Source: Ramlibacter pinisoli
Lineage (GTDB): Bacteria > Pseudomonadota > Gammaproteobacteria > Burkholderiales > Burkholderiaceae_C
Reading direction: 5' to 3'
Length of the DNA stretch: 64,000 nt
Assembly: GCF_009758015.1 (NCBI RefSeq)
Contig: NZ_WSEL01000003.1
Location: 1,302,001-1,366,000 of the forward strand
In this document: piece after piece, positions 52,229 through 60,257 of the stretch
Position numbering within the stretch: the stretch's first letter is position 1
Layout: each line of letters starts with the position of its first letter
Translations under genes and position numbers: made by a program
Notes under the pieces: model-generated
Databases searched by the model: none
What the model was told of the DNA's origin: nothing
Seen by the model: only the letters and a program-made list of their open reading frames with translations

Positions 52229-53862
52229 CGCCTCAATCGCAATTCGTTTCCGCTCGCGGGCTGCGCCTCGCGTCCGGCATCGTCCTCTTCACCTATGTCG
52301 CCACCCACCTGCTGAACCACGCGGCAGGCCTGGTGTCGCTGGCCGCGGCGGAAGCGGGACGCGAGTGGTTCCTCGCCGCCTGGCGCAGCCTGCCGGGAAC
52401 CGTCTTGTTCTATGGCGCGCTGGCGGTCCACATCGTACTGGCATTGACCGCCCTGCTCGCCCGCCGCACCCTGCGCGTGCCGCCACTCGAGGCCGGGCGG
52501 ATCGTGCTCGGACTGTGCGTGCCCGTCCTGCTGGCGGCGCACTTCGTCGGCACGCGGCTGGCCCATGAGTGGTTCGGCCTGCAGGACGACTACGCGCGGG
52601 TGGTCGGCATCCTCTGGGAAGGCCCCAACAGCATCCGGCAGATGATCCTGATGGCCATGGCCTGGCTGCACGGCTGCCTCGGTGTTCACTTCGTCCTGCG
52701 CCATCGTCCGGCCTATCGCAACAACCTGCACTTCGCCTTCGCGGCGGCGCTGCTGCTGCCCGTGCTGGCCGCACTGGGTTTCCTGGCGATGGCGCGCGAG
52801 CTGGAGCACCTTCCACCCGTCCACGGGCGCGGCCCGGTCGACGCAGTCGTGTATTCCCGGCTATCGGCTGCCGTGGACATGCTGGCCGGTGGATACGTGG
52901 CGGCGCTGGTGCTGGTGCTGGGCGCCCGGGGGTGGCGCGCGTGGCGCGACAAGCGCGCGGGCCTGACCATCACGCTGGCCTACCCCGGCCGCAGGATTTC
53001 GGTCCCGCGTGGGTGGTCGGTGCTGGAGGCCAGCCGTGCGCACGGCATCCCCCACCTGTCCCTGTGCGGCGGACGCGCACGCTGTTCGACCTGCCGCGTG
53101 CGTGTCGCCGGCCAGGCGACCAGCTGTCCCCCGCCGGGTGCCGCGGAACGACACACCCTGGACCGCATCGGCGCCGCCGCCGACGTCCGCCTGGCGTGCC
53201 AGTTACGGCCCACCGGCGATCTTGCCGTCACGCCCCTGCTGCGCGCCGACGGCCATCCGCGCGTCATGCAGGAGGCGGGCACCGAACGCGAACTGGCGAT
53301 CCTGTTCGTCGACCTGCGCCGGTGGACCACGCTGTCGGAGCAGCACCTGCCGCACGACCTGGCCTACGTGCTGGACCGGTTCTTTGCCATCGTGGGCGAT
53401 GGCGTGCGCTCCGCCGGCGGCCTGCCCAACCAGTTCATCGGCGACAGCGTGATGGCCATCTTCGGGCTGGACACCGATCTCCCCACCGCCTGCCGCCAGG
53501 CCCTGCGGGGCGCCCAGGCCATCGAGGCCGGTCTGGCGGCCGGCAACGAGCGCCTGCACCGCGACTTCGGACAGCGGCTGGAATTCGGCATCGGCATCCA
53601 CGCGGGGCGGGCGGCCGTCGGCGAGGTGGGCTGGCAGGCGACCCGCACGTTCACCGCCGTCGGCGACGCGGTCAACACCGCCGCGCGCCTGCAGGAGTTG
53701 TGCAAGGCCTTCGAGGTGCGGCTCGTGGTGTCGGAGGTCGTCCTGGACGCGGCCGGTGTCGACCCGGGCGGACTCGCACGGCAAGCGTTGTCGATCCGCG
53801 GTCGCCAGCAGGAGCTCGGCGTGTATCCCATCGGCTCGCCGGCCACGTTGACGCTGCGCTGA
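52207..53862 (+). CDS. Redox-linked class III adenylate cyclase: SDH-like membrane anchor, [2Fe-2S] domain, cyclase
   Basis: 551 residues in three parts. Residues 1-255 have about six membrane helices with His34, His38, His75, His112 and His120 in patterns like the succinate dehydrogenase cytochrome b anchor (VATHLLNHAAG, AVHIVLAL), so a heme b is likely. Residues 258-350 are a ferredoxin domain with Cys287, Cys293, Cys296 and Cys331 (CX5CX2CX34C, adrenodoxin spacing). Residues 358-520 are a class III cyclase (metal Asp369 and Asp413 in FVDLRRWT and QFIGDSVMAIFG). It should make cAMP in response to electron flow or redox state; the divergent Crp-like regulator is the natural receiver of the signal. 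Confidence 0.9.
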   Translation: MAGSFLASPQSQFVSARGLRLASGIVLFTYVATHLLNHAAGLVSLAAAEAGREWFLAAWRSLPGTVLFYGALAVHIVLALTALLARRTLRVPPLEAGRIVLGLCVPVLLAAHFVGTRLAHEWFGLQDDYARVVGILWEGPNSIRQMILMAMAWLHGCLGVHFVLRHRPAYRNNLHFAFAAALLLPVLAALGFLAMARELEHLPPVHGRGPVDAVVYSRLSAAVDMLAGGYVAALVLVLGARGWRAWRDKRAGLTITLAYPGRRISVPRGWSVLEASRAHGIPHLSLCGGRARCSTCRVRVAGQATSCPPPGAAERHTLDRIGAAADVRLACQLRPTGDLAVTPLLRADGHPRVMQEAGTERELAILFVDLRRWTTLSEQHLPHDLAYVLDRFFAIVGDGVRSAGGLPNQFIGDSVMAIFGLDTDLPTACRQALRGAQAIEAGLAAGNERLHRDFGQRLEFGIGIHAGRAAVGEVGWQATRTFTAVGDAVNTAARLQELCKAFEVRLVVSEVVLDAAGVDPGGLARQALSIRGRQQELGVYPIGSPATLTLR

Positions 53863-54071
53863 GCTCGCTTCGGCGCTCGTGTGCGTTCACGCACCTGCAG
53901 CGGCGGCGCGCGTCCCTCCACGCCGGACGGCCGCTACCCGTCGTCGCCAGGCAAACAACCCCATCATCCGAGCGGGGCCTCGGATGATTTCGTTCTGAGC
54001 TTCCGCCGAATGTCTATTTCCGCTGCGGCGACCGCGTCCGTACAGTGCGACGCTTTGTCGGAAGACCTCGC

Positions 54072-55079
54072 ATGCAAGCCCCTCGCCTCGCCTCCCGCGC
54101 CGCCGCCCTGCTGCTGGCCGCCGCCCTCGTCCCCGTCGCCCACGCCGAGGGACAACTGCGCATCGCCGAGCAGTTCGGCATCGTCTACCTGCTGCTGAAC
54201 GTGGTGCAGGACCAGAAGCTGGTCGAGAAGCACGCCAAGGCCGCCGGCATCGACGTGAAGGTCGACTACATCAAGCTGTCCGGCGGATCGGCCGTGAACG
54301 ACGCGCTGCTGGGCGGCAACATCGACATCGCGGGCGCCGGCGTCGGGCCTCTTCTGACGATCTGGGACCGCACCCTGGGCAGGCAGAACGTGCGCGGCGT
54401 GGCCTCGCTGGGCAACTTCCCCTACTACCTCGTGAGCAACAACCCGGCGGTCAGGACCATCGCCGACCTCACCGACCAGGACCGCATCGCGCTGCCGGCG
54501 GTCGGCGTCTCGGTGCAGTCGCGGGTGCTGCAGTTCGCGTCGGCGAAGCTGTGGGGCGACGCCCAGTACAACAAGCTGGACAAGCTGCAGGTCGCCCTGC
54601 CCCACCCCGAGGCGTTGGCGGCCATCGTCAAGGGCGGCACCGAGATCACCGGCCACTTCGGCAACCCGCCGTTCCAGGAGCAGGAGCTGGCCGCCAACCC
54701 GCGCGCGCGCATCGTGCTGAACTCCTACGACGTGCTGGGCGGACCGGCCTCGGCCACCGTGCTGTACGCGACCGAGAAGTTCCGCACCGACAACCCGAAG
54801 ACCTACAAGGCCTTCGTCGATGCGCTGCAGGAGGCCGCGCAGTGGACGACGGCCAACCCGGAGAAGGCGGCCGACACCTACCTGCGGGTGACCGGCGCGA
54901 AGACCGACCGCGACCTGCTGGTGAAGATCATCCGCAGCCCGGAGGTGCAGTTCAAGGCGACGCCGCAGAACACCTTCGGCCTGGCCAGCTTCCTGCACCG
55001 CGTCGGCGCCATCCGCAACAGGCCGTCCAGCGTGCGCGACTACTTCTTCCCCGATGCGCACCTCGCCGGCGGCAGCTGA
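54072..55079 (+). CDS. NitT/TauT-type ABC solute-binding protein 1
   Basis: 335 residues with a signal peptide (SRAAALLLAAALVPVAHA). The mature part is a type 2 binding fold: QLRIAEQFGIVYLLLNVVQDQKLVEKHAKAAG, LLGGNIDIAGAGVGPLLTIWDRT, and ALPHPEALAAIVKGGTEIT, as in nitrate/sulfonate/taurine receptors. A close paralogue is encoded at 56937 with the ATPase and permease. No ABC genes follow directly; it may share the downstream transporter. The start at 54072 begins the signal. Confidence 0.9.
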   Translation: MQAPRLASRAAALLLAAALVPVAHAEGQLRIAEQFGIVYLLLNVVQDQKLVEKHAKAAGIDVKVDYIKLSGGSAVNDALLGGNIDIAGAGVGPLLTIWDRTLGRQNVRGVASLGNFPYYLVSNNPAVRTIADLTDQDRIALPAVGVSVQSRVLQFASAKLWGDAQYNKLDKLQVALPHPEALAAIVKGGTEITGHFGNPPFQEQELAANPRARIVLNSYDVLGGPASATVLYATEKFRTDNPKTYKAFVDALQEAAQWTTANPEKAADTYLRVTGAKTDRDLLVKIIRSPEVQFKATPQNTFGLASFLHRVGAIRNRPSSVRDYFFPDAHLAGGS

Positions 55080-55415
55080 TGACACGCCGACCCGGACCGA
55101 GTCCGGGTGGCGACCCTGAAGCCGTCTGCGGAACACGGCCACACCTGGACCCCGGTCGGGAGGTGGATTGCGGGTCAAGCCCGCAATGACGGGGTTGGGG
55201 AATCGCTCACCAGCCCTTGGCGCTCCTCGTCGTCATGCCGGGCTCGACCCGGCATCCATCTCCGGTGCGCGGATCGCGCCGGACCGGGACGCGGGTCAAG
55301 CCCGCATCGACGACGTTCATTTCCCTTCAGCCACGAATCGGCATGAGCACATGCCCATAAGTTAGCGACGAAATGTTCGTTGGTGCGCGGGCCCTCGCTG
55401 CCGAGAATGCGGCGC
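55080..55415. other. Intergenic region holding three REP-like dyads (336 bp)
   Basis: Contains three related palindromes of the CGGG-TCAAG/CTCGA-CCCG type (listed as the repeat at 55167-55305). No gene or promoter pair was recognised. The RBBP9-like gene starts at its end. Confidence 0.55.
55167..55305. repeat. Three REP-like dyad elements
   Basis: ATTGCGGG-TCAAG-CCCGCAAT (55167-55187, a perfect 8-bp dyad), then ATGCCGGG-CTCGA-CCCGGCAT near 55234-55254, and GCGGG-TCAAG-CCCGC (55291-55305) share a core C-GGG-N5-CCC-G and flanking TGAC/CGTC bases. The dyad at 5755-5771 appears related. Such palindromes occur as dispersed intergenic repeats in betaproteobacteria; here they are clustered. Confidence 0.7.
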
Positions 55416-56048
55416 ATGCAAGCCAGCACCTCTACGCCATGGACCCCGCAGCGGTCGCATGCCATCGCCGGCCACTGGACGCCACCCGATGCGGCACACG
55501 CGACCCCACTGATCGTGCCGGGCTGGCGCGATTCGGGGCCGGGGCACTGGCAGACACTGTGGGCCGAGCGCCTGCCCGGTGCGCAGCGCGTGGTGCAGGA
55601 CGACTGGCTGCATCCCGCGCGCGACGCCTGGGTGGCGACGCTGGCCGCCGCGGTCCTGCGCGCCCCGGCGCCGGTGGTGCTGGTGGCGCACAGCCTCGGC
55701 TGCATCGCGGCGGCGCACCTGCCGCCTGCGGCCGCGGCGCGCGTGCATGCAGCCCTGCTCGTGGCGCCGGCGGACCCCGAGCGCCGCGCCGTCCTCGACA
55801 GCTTCGCGCCGGTCCCCAGCGGTCGGCTCCCCTACCGCAGCATCGTCGTGGCCAGCAGCAACGATCCCTACTGCCCGGTGCGCCTGGCCGGCGCCTATGC
55901 GCGGTCGTGGGGCAGCGAGTTCGTGCGCCTGCCCGACGCGGGGCACATCAACGTCGAGTCGGGGCACGGCGACTGGCCGCTCGGCCTGGCCCTGCTGCAG
56001 TCGCTCCTTCCCGTCGCCTCCGTTCCCCTCCACCACATCGCGATCTGA
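55416..56048 (+). CDS. RBBP9/YdeN-type alpha/beta serine hydrolase
   Basis: 210 residues of the RBBP9-like serine hydrolase family (PF06821): PLIVPGWRDSGPGHWQTLWAE at the start and the nucleophile in VVLVAHSLGCIAAAHL, then SSNDPYCPVRLAGAYARSWGSEFVRLPDAGHINV with Asp and His. Small intracellular hydrolases of unclear substrate. The start is 55416 (55407 is possible). It precedes the TauD gene by four bases, so the same transcript as the sulfonate-like operon is likely. Confidence 0.8.
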   Translation: MQASTSTPWTPQRSHAIAGHWTPPDAAHATPLIVPGWRDSGPGHWQTLWAERLPGAQRVVQDDWLHPARDAWVATLAAAVLRAPAPVVLVAHSLGCIAAAHLPPAAAARVHAALLVAPADPERRAVLDSFAPVPSGRLPYRSIVVASSNDPYCPVRLAGAYARSWGSEFVRLPDAGHINVESGHGDWPLGLALLQSLLPVASVPLHHIAI

Positions 56049-56052
56049 ACCC

Positions 56053-56928
56053 ATGGCATCCGCAACCGCAACGCTCCAGCGCCTGGAGATCCGCCCCCTG
56101 AGCAACGCGCTCGGCGCCGAGGTGCTGGGGCTGGACCTCACCCGGCCCTTGCCCGACGAGGACTTCCGCCGCATCCACCGCGCGCACCTCGACCACCACG
56201 TGCTTGTCTTCCGCGACCAGCGCATCACGCCGGCGCAGCAGATCGCCTTCAGCCGCCGCTTCGGCCCGCTGCAGATCCACGTGCTGCGAGACTTCCAGCT
56301 GCCGGGGCATTCCGAGGTGCTGGTGGTGTCCAACATCCGGGAAAACGGCCGCCCGATCGGCCTGGGCGATGCCGGCGTGTTCTGGCATTCCGACCTGTCG
56401 TACAAGGACAAGCCCAGCCTCGGCTCGCTGCTGCACGCACAGGAGCTGCCGGCCGAGGGCGGCGACACGCTGTTCGCCAACCAGCATGCCGCCTGGGAGG
56501 CGCTGCCGCAGGCGCTGCGCGACCTCGTCGAGCCGCTGACGGCCGAACACACCTACGTGGCCCGCTACGAGGAACTGCGCGCGCGCAGCCCGTGGCGCCC
56601 CGCGCTGACGCAGCAGCAGCTCGACGAGGTACGGCCGGTGATCCACCCGGTGGTGCGCACCCACCCGGAGACGGGCCGCAAGGCACTGTTCGTCAGCGAG
56701 CACTTCACCACCCGCATCGTCGGCCTGCCCGAGGACGAGAGCCGCGCGGTGCTCGACGAGCTGTTCGCGCTGAGCGTGCGTCCGGCCTTCGTCTTGCGCC
56801 ACCAGTGGCAGGAGCACGACATGGTGTTCTGGGACAACCGCTCGGTCGTCCACCTGGCGGCCGGCACGCCCGACCACCTGCGCCGCAAGCTCCACCGAAC
56901 CACCATCGAGGGCGACCGCCCGTTCTGA
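56053..56928 (+). CDS. TauD-family Fe(II)/2-oxoglutarate dioxygenase
   Basis: 291 residues. Metal ligands are in VFWHSDLSY (HxD) and VVHLAAGTPDHLRRKLHR (distal His and 2-oxoglutarate Arg). HVLVFRDQRITPAQQIAFSRRFGPLQ and VVRTHPETGRKALFVSEHFT match taurine dioxygenase relatives. Downstream is a NitT/TauT-type receptor and ABC transporter, so this enzyme probably oxidises the imported compound in the cytoplasm, releasing for example sulfite from a sulfonate; specificity is inferred. Four bases after the hydrolase gene. Confidence 0.9.
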   Translation: MASATATLQRLEIRPLSNALGAEVLGLDLTRPLPDEDFRRIHRAHLDHHVLVFRDQRITPAQQIAFSRRFGPLQIHVLRDFQLPGHSEVLVVSNIRENGRPIGLGDAGVFWHSDLSYKDKPSLGSLLHAQELPAEGGDTLFANQHAAWEALPQALRDLVEPLTAEHTYVARYEELRARSPWRPALTQQQLDEVRPVIHPVVRTHPETGRKALFVSEHFTTRIVGLPEDESRAVLDELFALSVRPAFVLRHQWQEHDMVFWDNRSVVHLAAGTPDHLRRKLHRTTIEGDRPF

Positions 56929-56936
56929 GGACCCCC

Positions 56937-57938
56937 ATGCCATTCCAGACCACCTTGCGCCGCCTGGCGCTGGCCGCCGCATTGCTCGCCGGCGCCGCCG
57001 CCCACGCCGAGGGCCGCATCAGCATCGCGCAGCAGTTCGGCATCGGCTACCTGATCCTGGACGTCGTGCAGGACCAGAAACTGATCGAGAAGCACGGCAG
57101 GGCCCAGGGCCTGGACATCCAGGTGGAGTGGAGCCAGATCTCCGGCGCCACCGCCATGAACGAGGCGCTGCTGGCCGGCTCGCTGGACGTGGTGTCGGCC
57201 GGCGTGCCGCCCATGCTGACCCTGTGGGACCGCACGCGCGGCCGCCAGAACGTCAAGGCCGTGGCGGCGCTGGGCTCGCTGCCCAATTACCTGATCACCA
57301 ACAACCCCAAGGTGCGCACGCTGAAGGACCTGGGCGAGAAGGACCGCATCGCGGTGCCGGCCGCCGGCACCGGCTTCCAGTCGCGCACGCTGCAGATCGA
57401 GACCGCCCGCGTGTTCGGCAGGGACGACTTCAAGCGCTTCGACACCATCTCGGTGAGCCTGCCGCACCCCGAGGCCACCGCGGCGCTGGTGGCCGGCGGC
57501 TCGGAGATCAACACCCACTTCTCGAGCGCACCGTTCTACTACCAGGCGCTGGAGAACCCCAGGGTGCACAAGGTGCTCAGCTCGTACGACATCCTCGGCG
57601 GGCCGGCCACCTTCAACGTGCTGTACACGACGCAGAAGTTCCACGACGAGAACCCGAAGACCTACAAGGCGTTCTACGCGGCGCTGCTGGAGGCCGCCCA
57701 GGTCATCCGCGCCGACCGGCAGAAGGCGGCCGACGTCTTCATCCGCGTGCAGAAGTCCAGGCTGTCGCGCGAGCTGGTGCGGCGGATCATCGAGGACCCG
57801 GAGAACGACTTCACCGCCTCGCCGCACCGCACCTTCGTCTACGCCGACGAGCTGCACAAGCTGGGCGTCCTGAAGAACCGCGCCGGCTCCTGGAAGGATT
57901 ACTTCTTCGAGGAAGCCCATGCCCAGCCGGGGAGCTGA
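56937..57938 (+). CDS. NitT/TauT-type ABC solute-binding protein 2
   Basis: 333 residues, signal peptide ending AAAHA, then RISIAQQFGIGYLILDVVQDQKLIEKHGRAQG, LLAGSLDVVSAGVPPMLTLWDRT, and SLPHPEATAALVAGGSEIN, a close paralogue of the protein at 54072. The periplasmic receptor of the ABC system encoded just downstream. It begins eight bases after the TauD stop and its stop overlaps the ATPase frame by 20 bases if 57919 is used. Confidence 0.92.
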   Translation: MPFQTTLRRLALAAALLAGAAAHAEGRISIAQQFGIGYLILDVVQDQKLIEKHGRAQGLDIQVEWSQISGATAMNEALLAGSLDVVSAGVPPMLTLWDRTRGRQNVKAVAALGSLPNYLITNNPKVRTLKDLGEKDRIAVPAAGTGFQSRTLQIETARVFGRDDFKRFDTISVSLPHPEATAALVAGGSEINTHFSSAPFYYQALENPRVHKVLSSYDILGGPATFNVLYTTQKFHDENPKTYKAFYAALLEAAQVIRADRQKAADVFIRVQKSRLSRELVRRIIEDPENDFTASPHRTFVYADELHKLGVLKNRAGSWKDYFFEEAHAQPGS

Positions 57939-58773
57939 GACCGTGGCCACCGTCACGCCCCTGCACCCGCCGCGCGAGGCGGCCCCGCTGCTCGAGGTCG
58001 ACGGCGTCAGCCTCGAGTACCGCACGCCCGACCGCCTGGTGCGGGCCACCCACCAGGTGAGCTTCGAGGTGCACCGGGCCGAGCGCTTCGTGCTGCTGGG
58101 CGCTTCGGGCTGCGGCAAGTCCACCCTGCTCAAGGCCATCGGCGGCTTCCTGTCGCCGGTGGAAGGCGAGATCCGGCTGGACGGGCGCCCGGTCCGCGGC
58201 CCCGGTCCCGACCGGCTGGTCGTGTTCCAGGAGTTCGACCAGCTGCCGCCGTGGAAGACCGTGCGCGACAACGTCGCCTTCCCGCTCGTCGCCTCGGGCA
58301 CCGCGGCCCGGCGCGAAGCCCGCGAGCGCGCCGCGCACTGGCTCGACAAGGTGGGGCTGGCGCGCTTCGCCGACGCCTACCCGCACCAGCTGTCGGGCGG
58401 CATGAAGCAGCGGGTGGCCATCGCCCGCGCCCTGGCGATGCAGCCGCGCGTGCTGCTGATGGACGAGCCCTTCGCCGCGCTCGACGCGCTGACGCGCCGG
58501 CGCATGCAGGAAGAACTGCTCGCGCTGTGGGACGAGGTGCGGTTCACGCTGGTGTTCGTCACCCACGGCATCGAGGAGGCACTGGTGGTCGGCAGCCGCA
58601 TCGGCGTGCTGTCGCCGCACCCCGGGCGGATGCGCGCCGAGATCAACAGCCACGAATTCGGCCTGGCCAGCGAGGGCGCCGCCTTCCAGGCCGCCATCCG
58701 CCGCGTGCACGGGCTGCTGTTCGACCAGGCCATCGAACCGGTCCCGGCCGACGCCGCACGGAGGACGGCATGA
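57919..58773 (+). CDS. ABC transporter ATPase, NitT/TauT type
   Basis: 284 residues: Walker A GASGCGKSTLLKAI, Q-loop VVFQEFDQLPPWKTV, signature LSGGMKQRVAIARAL, Walker B VLLMDEPFAALDALT and H-loop FVTHGIEEAL. A NitT/TauT (SsuB/TauB-like) ATPase. The start is ATG at 57919, overlapping the receptor gene by 20 bases, or GTG at 57943 with GGGGAG upstream. The stop overlaps the permease start (ATGA). Confidence 0.93.
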   Translation: MPSRGAETVATVTPLHPPREAAPLLEVDGVSLEYRTPDRLVRATHQVSFEVHRAERFVLLGASGCGKSTLLKAIGGFLSPVEGEIRLDGRPVRGPGPDRLVVFQEFDQLPPWKTVRDNVAFPLVASGTAARREARERAAHWLDKVGLARFADAYPHQLSGGMKQRVAIARALAMQPRVLLMDEPFAALDALTRRRMQEELLALWDEVRFTLVFVTHGIEEALVVGSRIGVLSPHPGRMRAEINSHEFGLASEGAAFQAAIRRVHGLLFDQAIEPVPADAARRTA

Positions 58774-59639
58774 GCGCTTTAAACCCGCCGATCCGGCCCG
58801 AATACGAAATTGCCGTGGCGGCATTGCCCGAGCGCGCGGCCGCGCGTCCGCTGCCCTGGCGCACCCGCCTGTGGCAGCAACCCGGGCTGCGGCGCGGGCT
58901 GATCCTGGTGCTGCTGGCCCTGGCCTGGGAGGTGCTGGCGCGCTGGCAGGCCAACGACCTGCTGCTGCCCACCTTCCTGCAGACGGCACGCGCACTCGGC
59001 GAAGGCCTCGCCAGCGGCGAGCTGGTGGAGAAGGCCCGCATCAGCCTGCTGGTGCTGCTGCAGGGCTACCTGGCCGGCGTGCTCGCGGCCTTCGTGCTCA
59101 CGGCCCTGGCCGTGTCGAGCCAGGTCGGGCGCGACCTGCTGGCGACGCTCACCGCCATGTTCAACCCGCTGCCCGCGATCGCGCTGCTGCCGCTGGCGCT
59201 GCTGTGGTTCGGTCTCGGGCGTGGCAGCCTGGTGTTCGTGCTGGTGCACTCGGTGCTGTGGCCGCTGGCGCTCAACACCTATGCCGGCTTCCAGGGCGTG
59301 CCCGAGACGCTGCGCATGGCCGGCCGCAACTACGGCCTGCGCGGGCTGCGCTACGTGCTGCAGATCCTGGTGCCGGCGGCGCTGCCGGCCATCGTGTCGG
59401 GCCTGAAGATCGGCTGGGCCTTCGCCTGGCGCACGCTGATCGCCGCCGAGCTGGTGTTCGGCGCGTCCTCGGGCAAGGGCGGCCTGGGCTGGTACATCTT
59501 CCAGAACCGCAACGAGCTGTTCACCGACCGCGTCTTCGCCGGGCTGGCGCTGGTGATCGTGATCGGCCTGGCCGTCGAGGGCGTGGTGTTCCAGACGCTG
59601 GAGCGCGTGACGGTGCGGCGCTGGGGCATGCAGCGCTGA
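58770..59639 (+). CDS. ABC transporter permease, NitT/TauT type
   Basis: 289 residues with about six membrane helices and the EAA loop region (YAGFQGVPETLRMAGRNYGLRGLRYVLQILVPAALPAIVSGLK), typical of SsuC/TauC. GWAFAWRTLIAAELVFG and GLGWYIFQNRN follow as in the family. The permease of the ABC system with the receptor at 56937. Starts on an ATGA overlap with the ATPase. Confidence 0.93.
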   Translation: MSALNPPIRPEYEIAVAALPERAAARPLPWRTRLWQQPGLRRGLILVLLALAWEVLARWQANDLLLPTFLQTARALGEGLASGELVEKARISLLVLLQGYLAGVLAAFVLTALAVSSQVGRDLLATLTAMFNPLPAIALLPLALLWFGLGRGSLVFVLVHSVLWPLALNTYAGFQGVPETLRMAGRNYGLRGLRYVLQILVPAALPAIVSGLKIGWAFAWRTLIAAELVFGASSGKGGLGWYIFQNRNELFTDRVFAGLALVIVIGLAVEGVVFQTLERVTVRRWGMQR

Positions 59640-59657
59640 GGGCCGCGGGTGCCGGCG

Positions 59658-60245
59658 TCAGAGCCGCTGCACGGCGCCCAGGATGCGCTGCGGCGTGCTG
59701 GCGGCCGGCACCATCAGCCAGCGGTTGCGCGCGTCGTTGCCGGCCCGCACCATGCCGGTGTGGGTGCGCAGGTCGCCGTCCAGCGCCGGGTCGGAATCGA
59801 AGAAGCCCAGCGCCCGGCGCAGCACGTCCATGTCCTGCGGCTTGCCCGTGAGGTAGGTCCAGCCTGCCCCGATGCCGTAGCGTTGCATGTAGTCGCGCAG
59901 CGCCCGCGGGTCGTCGAACTGCGGCTGCAGCGTCATCGAATACATGAACAGGTCGCGGCCCAGCCGCGGCGCCAGCGCCTGCTGCACCTGCAGCAGGTTG
60001 GCCGTGCTGATCGGGCAGATGCCGGTGCACACCGTGTACATCATGTTGAAGACGACGGTGCGGCCGCGCACCAGGTCGTCGTAGAAGCGCACCGCGCGGC
60101 CCTCGTGCGTGACCACCGGCAGGTTGGGGAAACGGGCGGGCGGAGGCGCCGCCGCGGCGCCACCTGCGGCAGCCGGCAGGGCGCCGGCCACCACGCGCTT
60201 GAACCAGTCCCGCCGCTCCCGGGGTTGCGCCTGTTCGGTCTGCAT
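59658..60245 (-). CDS. SCO1/SenC-family copper-binding protein
   Basis: 195 residues. The SCO1 thioredoxin fold begins FPNLPVVTHEGRAVRFYDDLVRGRTVVFNMMYTVCTGICP with the copper-binding Cys73 and Cys77 (CxxxC) and His162 (THTGMV). A short hydrophobic region precedes it (RDWFKRVVAGALPAAAGGAAAA), probably a Tat-like or membrane signal. SCO proteins deliver copper to oxidases or act as reductases; here downstream of a multicopper oxidase by 12 bases, so copper handling of that enzyme is likely. Confidence 0.88.
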   Translation of the reverse strand: MQTEQAQPRERRDWFKRVVAGALPAAAGGAAAAPPPARFPNLPVVTHEGRAVRFYDDLVRGRTVVFNMMYTVCTGICPISTANLLQVQQALAPRLGRDLFMYSMTLQPQFDDPRALRDYMQRYGIGAGWTYLTGKPQDMDVLRRALGFFDSDPALDGDLRTHTGMVRAGNDARNRWLMVPAASTPQRILGAVQRL

Positions 60246-60257
60246 GGTGCCTCCTGG

